A stretch of 64,000 bases of DNA from Rickettsia bellii RML369-C (GTDB taxonomy: Bacteria; Pseudomonadota; Alphaproteobacteria; Rickettsiales; Rickettsiaceae), in assembly GCF_000012385.1 (NCBI RefSeq), contig NC_007940.1, positions 806,001 through 870,000 of the forward strand, written 5' to 3'. Each line of letters starts with the position of its first letter. Position 1 is the first letter of the stretch. Made by a program: the position numbers and the translations under genes. The notes beneath the pieces were generated by a model that did no database searches, was not told where the DNA came from, and saw only the letters and a program-made list of their open reading frames with translations. Positions 1-8,828 of this stretch are shown piece by piece.

Positions 1-730
1 GTCGATTTTATTAACTAGAAGCTGGGAGGCTAATTTAGAAACTACCCAGGAAATAGGTAAATATTTTCATTATATTAACTGCCCTGTAATTAAGTATAAA
101 ACTTTAGATTTTAATGCTAATATTTTAAAAAATTATTCAAATATAATAGTCACTAGCAAATACGCCGCCACAATTATAAACAACTTGTCATGCCGTGACT
201 TGATCACGGCATCTAGTAATAAGCTAGATTCTGTGGACAAGTCCCTAGATTACAAACATAACATTTGGGTGGTGGGTGATAAATCAAGGGAGATATTAAT
301 AAATAAAGGCTTTAAAATAGCCTATGCCGGTAAAAACGTCGATGATTTGATGCAGCATTTTCCGGCTGATTTGTATGAACAAGCTATATATCTATCTTCA
401 AATGAAATCACTAAAGATTTGCCTGATAAAATAAAACGTTATATTATTTATAATGTAGAATATTTAAATGAGCTTCCGTTATCTGTTGTAAAAGAACTTA
501 AAAATTCTGTTGATTTTATTTTACTTTATTCTCAAAATAGTGCTAAGACTCTGTTAAAGTTATTGAGTGAAAATAATTTATTAGAATATTTACAAAATAG
601 TTTAGTCATAGCTATAAGTTTAAAAGTTGCAAATATAGTTAGACCTTTTTTTAAAAATGTGGTTTATTGTGATGACCAAAATCCTAACGATTTAATCAAA
701 TTATTATTTGAAAATGCAAAAATTCAATAG
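1..730 (+). CDS. hemD: Uroporphyrinogen-III synthase, 5' end outside window
   Basis: The frame is open from base 2, so the true start lies upstream of the window. HemD closes hydroxymethylbilane to uroporphyrinogen III in heme synthesis. The visible part begins with SILLTRSWEAN, typical of the N-terminal beta strand of HemD, and later shows IIVTSKYAA and IWVVGDKS, which fit the two-lobed HemD fold. Conservation is weak, as is usual for this family. Between these two blocks lies an in-frame insert of about 23 residues derived from a palindromic repeat (bases 186-254). The next gene overlaps the 3' end by 23 bases. The order hemD, mitofilin-like, hemY-like is common in alphaproteobacteria and supports the call. 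Confidence 0.8.
   Translation, partial: SILLTRSWEANLETTQEIGKYFHYINCPVIKYKTLDFNANILKNYSNIIVTSKYAATIINNLSCRDLITASSNKLDSVDKSLDYKHNIWVVGDKSREILINKGFKIAYAGKNVDDLMQHFPADLYEQAIYLSSNEITKDLPDKIKRYIIYNVEYLNELPLSVVKELKNSVDFILLYSQNSAKTLLKLLSENNLLEYLQNSLVIAISLKVANIVRPFFKNVVYCDDQNPNDLIKLLFENAKIQ
186..254 (+). repeat. Rickettsia palindromic element inside hemD
   Basis: The segment starts with tgtcatgccgtgacttg, closely matching the intergenic palindromic repeats of this window (for example 49513-49550). It is read in frame as part of HemD without a stop, adding residues around SCRDLITASSNK. Its right half is diverged, so the exact end is uncertain. Confidence 0.8.
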
Positions 731-1388
731 TTTATTTAAAAGCAGAAATATCTTTCTCATAGCGATAGTAATATTTACTTTATCTTCTTTCACGCTTTAT
801 AACAATAGGAGCGATATTTTAAAATTATTTAAAAGCGAAAATAAAAATTTAAGTCAAACTCTTGAGACCTCAGAGGAAGATAAATCAAACATTAAAGAAA
901 CAAAAGAAGAAGCCCCTTTATTATCTACTAAAACATTTTTTAATTATATAGATTCCTTAAAATTTCCCGAAGCTCCTACTGCTGCATCAGAACAAAAACC
1001 TGAGCTTCAGCCTAAGATATATTCACCTGATTATATTCATTATCTGCTAAATGCAAATCTACTAACATATAATTTCTTGCAAGATCAGGAATATAGTAAA
1101 GAATTAACAGTTTTAAAATCCCTGCCGCTCCCTCAGGATATAAAGAATATTTTAGCAAATTTAGAAGAATATAATAATAATTACCTTATTTCTAAATCTC
1201 AAAGAGTAGAAGTAATTTTCCCATTAAATCATAAATGGCTTGAAAAATTTGTTAAAATCGAGAAAAAGCCTTCTAATATAACTATAAAAGAAGAAGATAA
1301 ATCCTTGATCCTAGAAAAATTAAAATATCTAATTAATTTTCTTTATTCAGAAAAATTTATGCAGGAGTTTATAAATAAAGATGTTTAG
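708..1388 (+). CDS. Mitofilin-like (Mic60/HemX-type) inner-membrane protein
   Basis: A 226-residue protein with a short basic N-terminus, one membrane segment at about residues 14-31 and a charged periplasmic region with a low-complexity E/K/T stretch. The position between hemD and a hemY-like gene, overlapping both (23 bases with hemD, 8 bases with the next gene), is the usual place of the alphaproteobacterial mitofilin/COG4223 protein, a relative of mitochondrial Mic60 involved in inner-membrane organisation. At 226 residues it is shorter than most family members and the middle coiled-coil seems reduced. The family call rests mainly on context and topology. Confidence 0.55.
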   Translation: MKMQKFNSLFKSRNIFLIAIVIFTLSSFTLYNNRSDILKLFKSENKNLSQTLETSEEDKSNIKETKEEAPLLSTKTFFNYIDSLKFPEAPTAASEQKPELQPKIYSPDYIHYLLNANLLTYNFLQDQEYSKELTVLKSLPLPQDIKNILANLEEYNNNYLISKSQRVEVIFPLNHKWLEKFVKIEKKPSNITIKEEDKSLILEKLKYLINFLYSEKFMQEFINKDV

Positions 1389-2355
1389 ATTATTATTAAT
1401 ATGTGCTGCTCTTTTTCTTCTTTATTTTGGCTTTACCTTAACGCAAAGCTTTGATTCAAAGGTTTTCATTAGTTTATATAATTATAATATTGAAACTACT
1501 TTTTTCTTTAGTCTAATTAGCTTAATTCTATTAATAGTACTTGGTTTTATCATAATAAGATTTTTGATATTAATTATCGATTTACCAATTAAGATACATA
1601 ATGTTTTTAGTAATCGTAAAATCAATAATGATAGATATTCATTGGTTCTAGCCTTTGCAAAATATATTACTGGTGATAAAACTAAAGCAGGCTCTATTGC
1701 CCGCAAGAATTCATCTTGTGAAAATTTAAAAGAATTTCATAACTTAATTTTAGCCGAAACAGAAGAGGATATAGATAAGAAAATCGCTTATTTGCAAAAT
1801 CTTTCTAAATCAAAAGAATTTGCTTTTTATAGCAATAAAAATTTAGCCAGACTTTATTACGATAAAGGACTTTATCAAGAAGCTGAGAATTATGCTATTA
1901 AAGCTTATAATTTAAATGAATATGATGCAGATAATTTAGTTACTTTAGCTTATTGTTACGGGCAACTTGCTTTATGGCCTAAATTTACTTTTATCACAAA
2001 TAAAATTGCCAAACTTCATAAAGCTATACCTATTTCAGACAATTTAAAAATTGCTGATTACTATTTGCTGGCAAATGATGCAGAATATTTAGAGTCGGCT
2101 ATAAACACCAATTTTGTAAATATCCCTTTGCTAGAACTTTATTTTAATTCAAATAATAATCTGAATGATAAGAAAAAGATCAAAATATTGAAAGATGCTT
2201 TTCAGATTATGCCGTCTCTAGAAATAGTAAAGCTCTTTAAAAAATTCACTACCCTATCAGACGAACAAGTTTATGAAGAATTAACAAAAGACTTAGATAC
2301 CAAAAAAGATGAGATATTAATTTTGGCATTAAGTCAACTGTGCCATCTTAAATAA
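1381..2355 (+). CDS. HemY-like membrane protein with TPR region
   Basis: The protein has two N-terminal membrane segments (about residues 2-20 and 38-65), then an alpha-helical region with TPR-like units such as ARLYYDKGLYQEAENYAIKA (about 155-175). This is the HemY_N plus TPR layout of proteobacterial HemY, which is encoded beside hemD; its role in tetrapyrrole metabolism is unclear. At 324 residues it is a little shorter than usual. It overlaps the preceding gene by 8 bases and is probably co-transcribed with hemD. It is not the protoporphyrinogen oxidase of the same name. Confidence 0.75.
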   Translation: MFRLLLICAALFLLYFGFTLTQSFDSKVFISLYNYNIETTFFFSLISLILLIVLGFIIIRFLILIIDLPIKIHNVFSNRKINNDRYSLVLAFAKYITGDKTKAGSIARKNSSCENLKEFHNLILAETEEDIDKKIAYLQNLSKSKEFAFYSNKNLARLYYDKGLYQEAENYAIKAYNLNEYDADNLVTLAYCYGQLALWPKFTFITNKIAKLHKAIPISDNLKIADYYLLANDAEYLESAINTNFVNIPLLELYFNSNNNLNDKKKIKILKDAFQIMPSLEIVKLFKKFTTLSDEQVYEELTKDLDTKKDEILILALSQLCHLK

Positions 2356-2446
2356 TTTAATCAAATTGATTATCTATTTCTTATTCATTAAAATAAATCT
2401 AATTACTAACAAAATTCCTAAAAAATTAATTTATAAGAAAGGTGGT

Positions 2447-3938
2447 ATGAAAAAAAAATTATACAAAGCAGTAGATGTTAAATCGAATTATGATAATGAT
2501 AATATAGAGATAATAAAGGATATCAGAAAAATTGAAAATCAATCAGAAAATGAATGGTTTGTAATAGTACATAGAAGTGAATATTTCCCCCCCCCCCGTA
2601 GATCAAAAATCAATCACAAATAAGATAAAATCTTTTTTCAAAATTTCTTCCACAAAAAAAAGTGATTTTTTATTTTATATACCACCAGAAAATGACAATT
2701 ATTATCAAATTGGAATAGTTGGAATAGATATGCTTTACAATATAAGTAATGCAACGCCTAAACATGCAATAAATATTGTTCATATACATTCATGTCATTC
2801 AGGTGCTGCTCATAATTATCTAAATTATGTAACAGGAAATTTGATATTATGCACTTATAGTAAAGAAGATAAGATAACATCGGAAGGAATTTCTCAAAAA
2901 CTTTATGAAAATAGATTTCAAACCCAAAACTTAGTTGATTTTATATCTAATAATTTTCATTTATTAGCAGCAGTAAATTTTAAAATAAGCTATAAATTAG
3001 GTAATAAGGTATATAGTTTTGCCTTAGATAGCAGTAAAATTGCAAATACTAATACTGTTGAAGTATTAGTATTATTTTTAGATAATGAATTTATCAAACT
3101 TTATTCTATTTTATCCAACAAATATAATAAAAAGTTTCCTGAAATATTTGTTGATAAGTTATCGCATGAAAATAAAAAATTCACAGAAAATGACTTAAAT
3201 GAAACCGTTAGCTCTGTATTAGAATTAGAAATATCTAATAATTCTTCATTAGAATGTATAGAGAATCTTTTGAAATTTAAAAATTTAGATATTAAATTAA
3301 GTCTAATAGTAGCTATAAAAAATAATAATGTTTCAGTATTAAATCTTTTAGTAAATTATAATAGTAGTGCCATAGACGGTGATATACTAGATCGTGCTTT
3401 ATATGAAGCTTCCCCTAAAATAATTGATATACTTCTCAAACATTACTCAGATGAGATAAATCTTATTCCTTTGAGCTTTAATAAAGAGATTTATAAAGAT
3501 AATAATATTTTTGAGAGTATATTTAAACATCCTAATACAAACTTAGAATTGTATATTTATTCAATCATTGATAAAGATAACCCTCAAATAGCTGAGATGG
3601 CTCTTAAATATTACTCAGGAGATCTAAATTTCATTGATATTTATCCAATTATTGATAAAGCAATTTATAATAAAGATTATTTAAGTCTTTTTGAAAGCAT
3701 ATTAAAGCATCCCAATGCTAAAGATTTGGAATCCTATAGAGTACACTATGCTATTTATAAAAATAATTCTCAACTAACTAATATAATTCTTAAATATTAT
3801 AATATAGTGAATGAAGAATTTTATCTAAAACCTGACTTGGAAATTACTAATTTTAATAATAATTTTCAATTACCAGAGAAAGACATTGAATCTATTTCTA
3901 CAGTCACCACAGGGGAAGTAACAGATTACCTCGAATAA
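2447..3938 (+). pseudogene. Ankyrin-type repeat protein, frame broken at a C11 tract
   Basis: Translation from ATG 2447, preceded by a good ribosome site (aaaggtgg, 2438-2445), runs 46 codons into eleven Cs at 2587-2597 and then stops at 2621-2623. Removing one C joins it to the long downstream frame and would give one protein of about 496 residues. The downstream frame alone has an ATG at 2577 without a good ribosome site. The N-terminal domain contains HIHSCHSGAA (about residue 110 of the joined protein), followed by helical repeats such as LSLIVAIKNNNVSVLNLLV, which look like degenerate ankyrin units (about residues 265-440). Ankyrin proteins are common rickettsial effectors. The break may be decay, a phase-variable switch or a sequencing error. 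Confidence 0.7.
2587..2597. repeat. Homopolymer of 11 cytosines in a coding region
   Basis: Eleven consecutive Cs in a very AT-rich genome, placed early in the ankyrin-type gene. At 11 the gene is out of frame; at 10 or 13 it would be in frame. Tracts of this kind act as contingency loci in other bacteria. Confidence 0.9.
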
Positions 3939-3965
3939 ATGAAAAATCGGATTTATTTATCTACA

Positions 3966-3999
3966 ACAAAAAAAATAGGAGCCGTTACATGGCTCCTAT
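3966..3999 (-). terminator. Rho-independent terminator of fni
   Basis: The inverted repeat ataggagcc / ggctcctat (3975-3983 and 3991-3999, 7-base loop) is flanked at lower coordinates by a run of eight or more As. On the minus strand this is a GC-containing hairpin followed by a T run, 46 bases beyond the fni stop. It lies between converging genes. Confidence 0.85.
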
Positions 4000-4045
4000 A
4001 TCATTCTTGCGTAGGCAAAAATCTAGTAATAAAAACTCATTTACC

Positions 4046-5074
4046 TTATAATGGTATATGATTCATACGTAATTCAGCTTTCTTTAAATTATTTATAGTA
4101 CGCGATCCTGTACACATCATAGTAATTTTGAGCTGTTCTATTATTAGCTGTATCTCTTCAGATACTAGATTTTCTGAAACATCAGCTGCTTTTAAAAATG
4201 GACCGGCAAGACCAAAAATATCCGCTCCCATGCGAATAGCTTTAGCCCCGTCAATACCCGACTTTAAGCCGCCACTTGCAATAACCGAAATATCCTTTGA
4301 AGCTTCCCGCACCATTTTAAGGGAATCTAGCGTCGGAATTCCCCAATTGATAAAACTACTAGCTATACGATTTTGTAATGAATTTGTAGCACGATAAGCT
4401 TCCACCTGACTCCACGATGTTCCACCACTTCCTGCAACATCAAGAATCTTAACTCCTATATCTATAAATTGCTTGGCTGTTTTTTTAGATAAGCCAAACC
4501 CTACTTCCTTGATAATTACAGGAACAGAAAGATAATTTACGACTTCTTTTATTTTCGGTAAAAGATTTTCCCAATTTTTATCACCTTCCGGCTGAGTTAA
4601 TTCTTGTAATACGTTCAGATGTAAAATTAAGGCATCGGCTTTAACGCTATCTACTAGATATTGGCATTGCTTTGGTGTTACGCCATAATTGAGTTGCACC
4701 GCACCAATATTAGCAAGTAATACTATATCAGGAGCATTATTTCGCACTGTAAATGTATCTAAAGTACTTGGTTCTGTAAGTAATGTACGCATAGAACCAA
4801 GTCCCATAGCGATACCTGCTTTTTGAGCAGCAGCAGCTAATCTACAATTAATATCTCTTGCCCTAGGTGTTCCGCCTGTCATGCTAGAAATTAGAATAGG
4901 TGCTTGTAAGATTTTATTTAAGAAAGTGGTAGTTGTATCTATACTACTATAATTGATTTCCGGTAAGGCATTATGCACAAATTGAACTGACTCAAATCCG
5001 CTACTTAAGCCAGATTCAACATTTTTTGTAAGATTAATTTCGATATGGTCTTGTTTTCTTTTTATGTCTAACAT
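4046..5074 (-). CDS. fni: Type 2 isopentenyl-diphosphate delta-isomerase
   Basis: An FMN- and NADPH-dependent enzyme that interconverts isopentenyl and dimethylallyl diphosphate. At 342 residues it is full length. Visible motifs are [14 protein letters not shown] near residue 65, the HLNVLQE block (family HLNxxQE, substrate/Mg binding) followed by QPEGD, and the phosphate-binding ASGGLKSG and [11 protein letters not shown] near the C-terminus. It starts at ATG 5074 and ends in a clear hairpin terminator. Rickettsiae are reported to lack a complete isoprenoid precursor pathway and to use host isoprenoids; an isomerase kept alone fits balancing imported IPP and DMAPP for UppS (18374) and other prenyl synthases. 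Confidence 0.93.
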   Translation of the reverse strand: MLDIKRKQDHIEINLTKNVESGLSSGFESVQFVHNALPEINYSSIDTTTTFLNKILQAPILISSMTGGTPRARDINCRLAAAAQKAGIAMGLGSMRTLLTEPSTLDTFTVRNNAPDIVLLANIGAVQLNYGVTPKQCQYLVDSVKADALILHLNVLQELTQPEGDKNWENLLPKIKEVVNYLSVPVIIKEVGFGLSKKTAKQFIDIGVKILDVAGSGGTSWSQVEAYRATNSLQNRIASSFINWGIPTLDSLKMVREASKDISVIASGGLKSGIDGAKAIRMGADIFGLAGPFLKAADVSENLVSEEIQLIIEQLKITMMCTGSRTINNLKKAELRMNHIPL

Positions 5075-5202
5075 GTATACTCGATGAACTTGAAAAATTG
5101 GCTACGTCGTCTTATAAGATCTGTGGTGCTCACGTATTAAGTATACGCTCCGCTCCTCGCCTTATAGACCGATTACTCTTTTCCAAGTTGATCTTCGTAT
5201 AC
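5075..5202. repeat. RPE, long family (gtatac-ended)
   Basis: Begins gtatactcgatgaacttg and ends caagttgatcttcgtatac, an imperfect palindrome of about 128 bases starting right after the fni start codon. The same family recurs at 5424-5549, 35834-35964 and 39921-40048. Confidence 0.85.
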
Positions 5203-5229
5203 ACAACTCTTCATTTATTAGGAGTATAT

Positions 5230-5350
5230 ATGTCATTTCCGCAAAGGCGGGAATCCAGTAATTAAAAGTTTTAAAATAGCAAGATTTTAAGATTAAAAGC
5301 TCAATTTCTCTTGCTTCATGATGGATTTCCGCCTACGCGGGAATGACATA
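5230..5350. repeat. RPE, gcgggaat family
   Basis: The ends are atgtcatttccgcaaaggc and cctacgcgggaatgacat. They form a long hairpin arm pair separated by an AT-rich centre. Confidence 0.85.
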
Positions 5351-5423
5351 CTGGATGTTTTCCGAGCCATGCAATAACGCCACCGCAAAAATGACAATAT
5401 ACATCTAATAAATAGAAGAGTAA

Positions 5424-5549
5424 GGTAGACGAAGTTTTATTTGGAAAAGAGCAAGGCGTCCCCCAGCTGATAACCGGAGCGTACATATAGTACATGAGGA
5501 TTATCAGCAAAAGACTTTGTCGCCAATTTTTCAAATAAAACGAGTATAC
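5424..5549. repeat. RPE, long family (gtatac-ended)
   Basis: Runs from gtagacgaagttttatttg to aaataaaacgagtatac. Arms and central core (agcgtacatatagtacatg) match the copies at 39921-40048 and 35834-35964. Confidence 0.85.
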
Positions 5550-5672
5550 CGCAAATACTTCAAAAGTTGGTAAGTCAAATAAACGGTGAGTCTGCGGAAC
5601 GTAGATAAACTACGTGAGCAAAGACGAATCCCGAAATTTGGCTTGCCAAATCTTGAAGTATTAAAGGTATAT
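5543..5672. repeat. RPE, aatacttc family
   Basis: Imperfect palindrome from gtataccgcaaatacttc to cttgaagtattaaaggtat. It shares its first bases with the preceding RPE and ends at the nrdB stop codon. A partial copy lies at 28913-28970. Confidence 0.75.
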
Positions 5673-5673
5673 A

Positions 5674-6648
5674 CTACTTCCTATCCATATCAGCGAATAC
5701 TTCTTCCCACGAGCCGGTAGTTGCTGCTTTTGAATATTCGGTTGCTCTATTTTCAAAGAAGTTTGTATGCTCAACACCATTTAGCATTTCATCAAGCCAT
5801 GGCAGAGGGTTATTTTTTACCATATAAATATCTTTTAGCCCTAGCTGAAACAAACGTCTGTCAGCGATATATCTAATATATAATCTTACCTCATCAGCCG
5901 TTAGCCCTTCAATCCCTCCTACTTCAAAAGCAAGAGCAATAAACGCATCTTCAAAATGTACAATAGTTGTACAAGCTTTATAGATACGACTACGTAAATT
6001 TTCTGTCCAGACTTCAGGATTTTCTCTAACGAAAGTTTTAAAGAGTGTAATAATAGAATTAGTATGAAGCGTTTCATCACGCACTGACCAAGCAATAATC
6101 TGCCCCATACCTTTCATTTTATTAAAACGTGGAAAATTAAGCATAATAGCAAAAGATGCAAATAGCTGTAATCCTTCTGTAAAAGCTCCAAATACTGCAA
6201 GCGTAGTTGCTATATCCTCGTTAGTAGCAACCCCAAATTGCTGCATATAATCATATTTATCTTTCATTTCCTTATATTTAAGAAACGCAGAATATTCTAC
6301 TTCAGGCATCCCTACAGTATCAAGCAAATGTGAGTATGCTGCAATATGTACTGTTTCCATATTAGAAAAAGCAGATAACATCATCATTACTTCAGTGGGT
6401 TTAAATACTCGTGAATAATGCTTCATATAGCAATTATTTACTTCAATATCAGCTTGTGTAAAAAAGCGAAATATTTGCGTTAATAAATGCTTCTCACCTG
6501 GCGTTAAATTATATTTCCAATCTTTAACATCATCAGCAAGCGGCACTTCTTCCGGTAGCCAATGAATTTTTTGTTGAGTGTGCCAAGCTTCATATGCCCA
6601 AGGATATGAAAATGGCTTATAAATCGGACTTGCATCAAGTAATGACAT
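5674..6648 (-). CDS. nrdB: Class Ia ribonucleotide reductase, beta subunit
   Basis: The diiron-tyrosyl radical subunit that supplies the radical for NrdA. All expected ligands are present with the spacing of E. coli R2: D67, E98, H101 and radical tyrosine Y105 (SNMETVHIAAY), then E158, and E192/H195 (RDETLH). At 324 residues it is normal for the alphaproteobacterial form. It lies 188 bases downstream of nrdA on the same strand, with a palindromic repeat filling the gap. The presence of the tyrosine excludes the tyrosine-free class Ic form seen in Chlamydia. Confidence 0.96.
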   Translation of the reverse strand: MSLLDASPIYKPFSYPWAYEAWHTQQKIHWLPEEVPLADDVKDWKYNLTPGEKHLLTQIFRFFTQADIEVNNCYMKHYSRVFKPTEVMMMLSAFSNMETVHIAAYSHLLDTVGMPEVEYSAFLKYKEMKDKYDYMQQFGVATNEDIATTLAVFGAFTEGLQLFASFAIMLNFPRFNKMKGMGQIIAWSVRDETLHTNSIITLFKTFVRENPEVWTENLRSRIYKACTTIVHFEDAFIALAFEVGGIEGLTADEVRLYIRYIADRRLFQLGLKDIYMVKNNPLPWLDEMLNGVEHTNFFENRATEYSKAATTGSWEEVFADMDRK

Positions 6649-6742
6649 ATGCTTTCTTTTTATTTATTTTTTTAATTTTTTTATTGATTGCCATATTCCG
6701 TTGTTATGGCTTTGTTGCATAGCTTAAAAAATAACCTAAAAT

Positions 6743-6829
6743 CGTCATTGCGAGGAGCATAGCGACGAAGCAATCTCAGAAACCCTTATGAGATTGCAAC
6801 GCTCCTTGCAGTCGCATAGCTTATGACGT
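6743..6829. repeat. RPE, gtcattgcgag family, between nrdA and nrdB
   Basis: Begins gtcattgcgaggagc and contains the central gcaatctcag / tgagattgc arms, ending near ttatgacg. It occupies nearly the whole gap between nrdA and nrdB and may fold in their transcript. Confidence 0.8.
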
Positions 6830-6836
6830 TTCCGAT

Positions 6837-8660
6837 TTACTGGCAAGCTAAGCATTCTTCATATTTATTAGCTTCGGCTAGTTTATCATTTTGTTTTTCT
6901 AAATCTTTAAAATCTCCCTTTAATACATCGTGCGAAACTTTATCAGCTCGTTGAATTGATGTTGATCTACAATAATATAAACTTTTCACTCCTTTTTTCC
7001 AAGCTTTAAAATGAATATCATTTAGATATTTTTTGCTAACATTACCGGGTAGAAAGACATTTAAAGATTGTGCCTGAGTAATATAAGAAGTACGATCTGC
7101 TGCTAGCTCTATCAACCAATTTTGATCAATTTCATAGGCAGTTTTAAAGACTTGCTTTTCTTCTTCAGTTAAGAATGTTAGATGCTGCACTGATCCTTCG
7201 TGAGTACTAATTGAAGACCAAACTTGATCATTATTAAATCCTTTTTCCTCTAATAACCTTTCTAAGTGCTTATTACGTACATTAAAAGAGCCAGTTAAGG
7301 TTTTCTGTACAAAACTATTAGCGGCAAACGGCTCTATTCCTGGTGATGCATTTCCTGCTATCACTGAAATTGAAGCAGTAGGAGCTATTGCTGTTTTATT
7401 ACTAAAACGCTCATTGCTTCCTGCATCTAATGCATCAGGACAAGCACCTTTCTCTTTACCGATTTTAACAGATGCTTCTTCTACTTCCTTAGATACATAT
7501 TCAAATATTTTCTTATTCCAAACCTTTGCCATAACCGATTCTATCGGTACTTTTTTCATTTGTAAGAATGAGTGGAATCCCATAACACCAAGTCCAACGC
7601 TTCGCTCACGAAAAGCTGAGTATTTAGCTCTTGCCATAGTATCAGGTGCTTTATTAATGAAATCTTCTAAAACGTTATCAAGAAATAGCATAATAGTTGG
7701 TATGAATTCTTTATCATCTTTCCATTCTTCATAATATTCTAAATTTAAAGAAGAAAGACAACAAACAGCAGTTCTCGATTTACCTAGATGATCAATACCG
7801 GTTGGCAATGTAATTTCACTGCAAAGATTGGACATCTTAACATGTAAGCCTAACTTTTTATGATGCTTAGGTATTGACTTATTAACACTATCGATAAATA
7901 ACAGATAAGGCTCGCCGGTTTCTATTCTGGTAGTAAGTAACTTTACCCATAAATCTCTTGCTCTAACTTTAGTTACAACTTTTTTGGTAGCAGGACTAAT
8001 AAGCTCGAAGTCTGTATTATTTTCAACGGCTTGCATAAATTTATCAGTTATAGCAATGCCGTGGTGAATATTAAGAGATTTTCGGTTAACGTCCCCACCT
8101 GTTGGGCGTCTTATGTCAATAAATTCTTCGATTTCAGGATGATCAATAGGTAGATATACAGCCGATGAGCCTCGTCTAATAGACCCTTGAGAAATAGCAA
8201 GGGTCATAGAATCCATTACCTTAATAAAAGGTATAATACCCGATGAATGCCCTTTATTGTGAATTGCTTCGTTAATAGATCTAACATTACCCCAATAACT
8301 ACCTATCCCACCACCGCGTGAGGCAAGCCAAACATTTTCCGTCCATAAATTTACTATATCATCTAAACTATCATCTGTCTCATTTAAGAAACAAGAGATA
8401 GGTAGCCCTCTATCAGTACCACCATTACTTAAAATAGGTGTTGCCGGCATAAACCACATTTTGCTCATATACTCATATAGCTTCTGAGCATGCTCTTTAT
8501 TTTCAGCATAGTAACTAGAAACACGAGCAAATAAATCTTGAAAATCTTCGCCTTTCATAAGGTATCGATCTCGCAAAATTGCCTTACCAAAAGGTGTAAG
8601 TAAATCGTTGTAATTATTATTGATATTTATTTGAAGTTTATTTTTTTTTGCTGTGCTCAT
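6837..8660 (-). CDS. nrdA: Ribonucleotide reductase, alpha (catalytic) subunit
   Basis: Reduces ribonucleotides to deoxyribonucleotides. Visible residues are the redox cysteine C90 (GLPISC), the active-site N278-C280-E282 (SNLCSE), the second redox cysteine C300 (AVCCLSS), the radical-transfer tyrosine pair in LYYCRS, and a C-terminal CLAC pair for thioredoxin/glutaredoxin. At 607 residues it is much shorter than E. coli NrdA (761). The N-terminus goes almost directly into the catalytic barrel and I see no ATP-cone, so dATP feedback at the activity site is probably absent. It heads an nrdA-nrdB operon. Confidence 0.96.
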   Translation of the reverse strand: MSTAKKNKLQININNNYNDLLTPFGKAILRDRYLMKGEDFQDLFARVSSYYAENKEHAQKLYEYMSKMWFMPATPILSNGGTDRGLPISCFLNETDDSLDDIVNLWTENVWLASRGGGIGSYWGNVRSINEAIHNKGHSSGIIPFIKVMDSMTLAISQGSIRRGSSAVYLPIDHPEIEEFIDIRRPTGGDVNRKSLNIHHGIAITDKFMQAVENNTDFELISPATKKVVTKVRARDLWVKLLTTRIETGEPYLLFIDSVNKSIPKHHKKLGLHVKMSNLCSEITLPTGIDHLGKSRTAVCCLSSLNLEYYEEWKDDKEFIPTIMLFLDNVLEDFINKAPDTMARAKYSAFRERSVGLGVMGFHSFLQMKKVPIESVMAKVWNKKIFEYVSKEVEEASVKIGKEKGACPDALDAGSNERFSNKTAIAPTASISVIAGNASPGIEPFAANSFVQKTLTGSFNVRNKHLERLLEEKGFNNDQVWSSISTHEGSVQHLTFLTEEEKQVFKTAYEIDQNWLIELAADRTSYITQAQSLNVFLPGNVSKKYLNDIHFKAWKKGVKSLYYCRSTSIQRADKVSHDVLKGDFKDLEKQNDKLAEANKYEECLACQ

Positions 8661-8828
8661 TATAGTACTAATGGGGTTGGTAGAAGCTAATTAAGTATAA
8701 AACTTTTTCTTAAGTAGACACTAGAATAAGAGTTTATTCAACATAAATATTTATAATTATTTTAGATTTACCCCTTGACAGTTGATAGTTCAAAGCAAAC
8801 TCAAGCGAGTATTAAATTTCCTTAAATT

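Noticed and set aside
5316..5534. Small frame ending in CHSRVGGNPS
   Set aside because: It is a translation of palindromic repeats (the tail is the gcgggaat element), so it is not a gene.
5075..5672. CRISPR array
   Set aside because: The repeats are different palindromic families without regular spacers, and no cas genes are present in the window.
8600..8660. CaaX-like cysteines at the C-terminus of NrdA (ECLACQ)
   Set aside because: The cysteines are the known redox pair and the position from the end does not fit CaaX.
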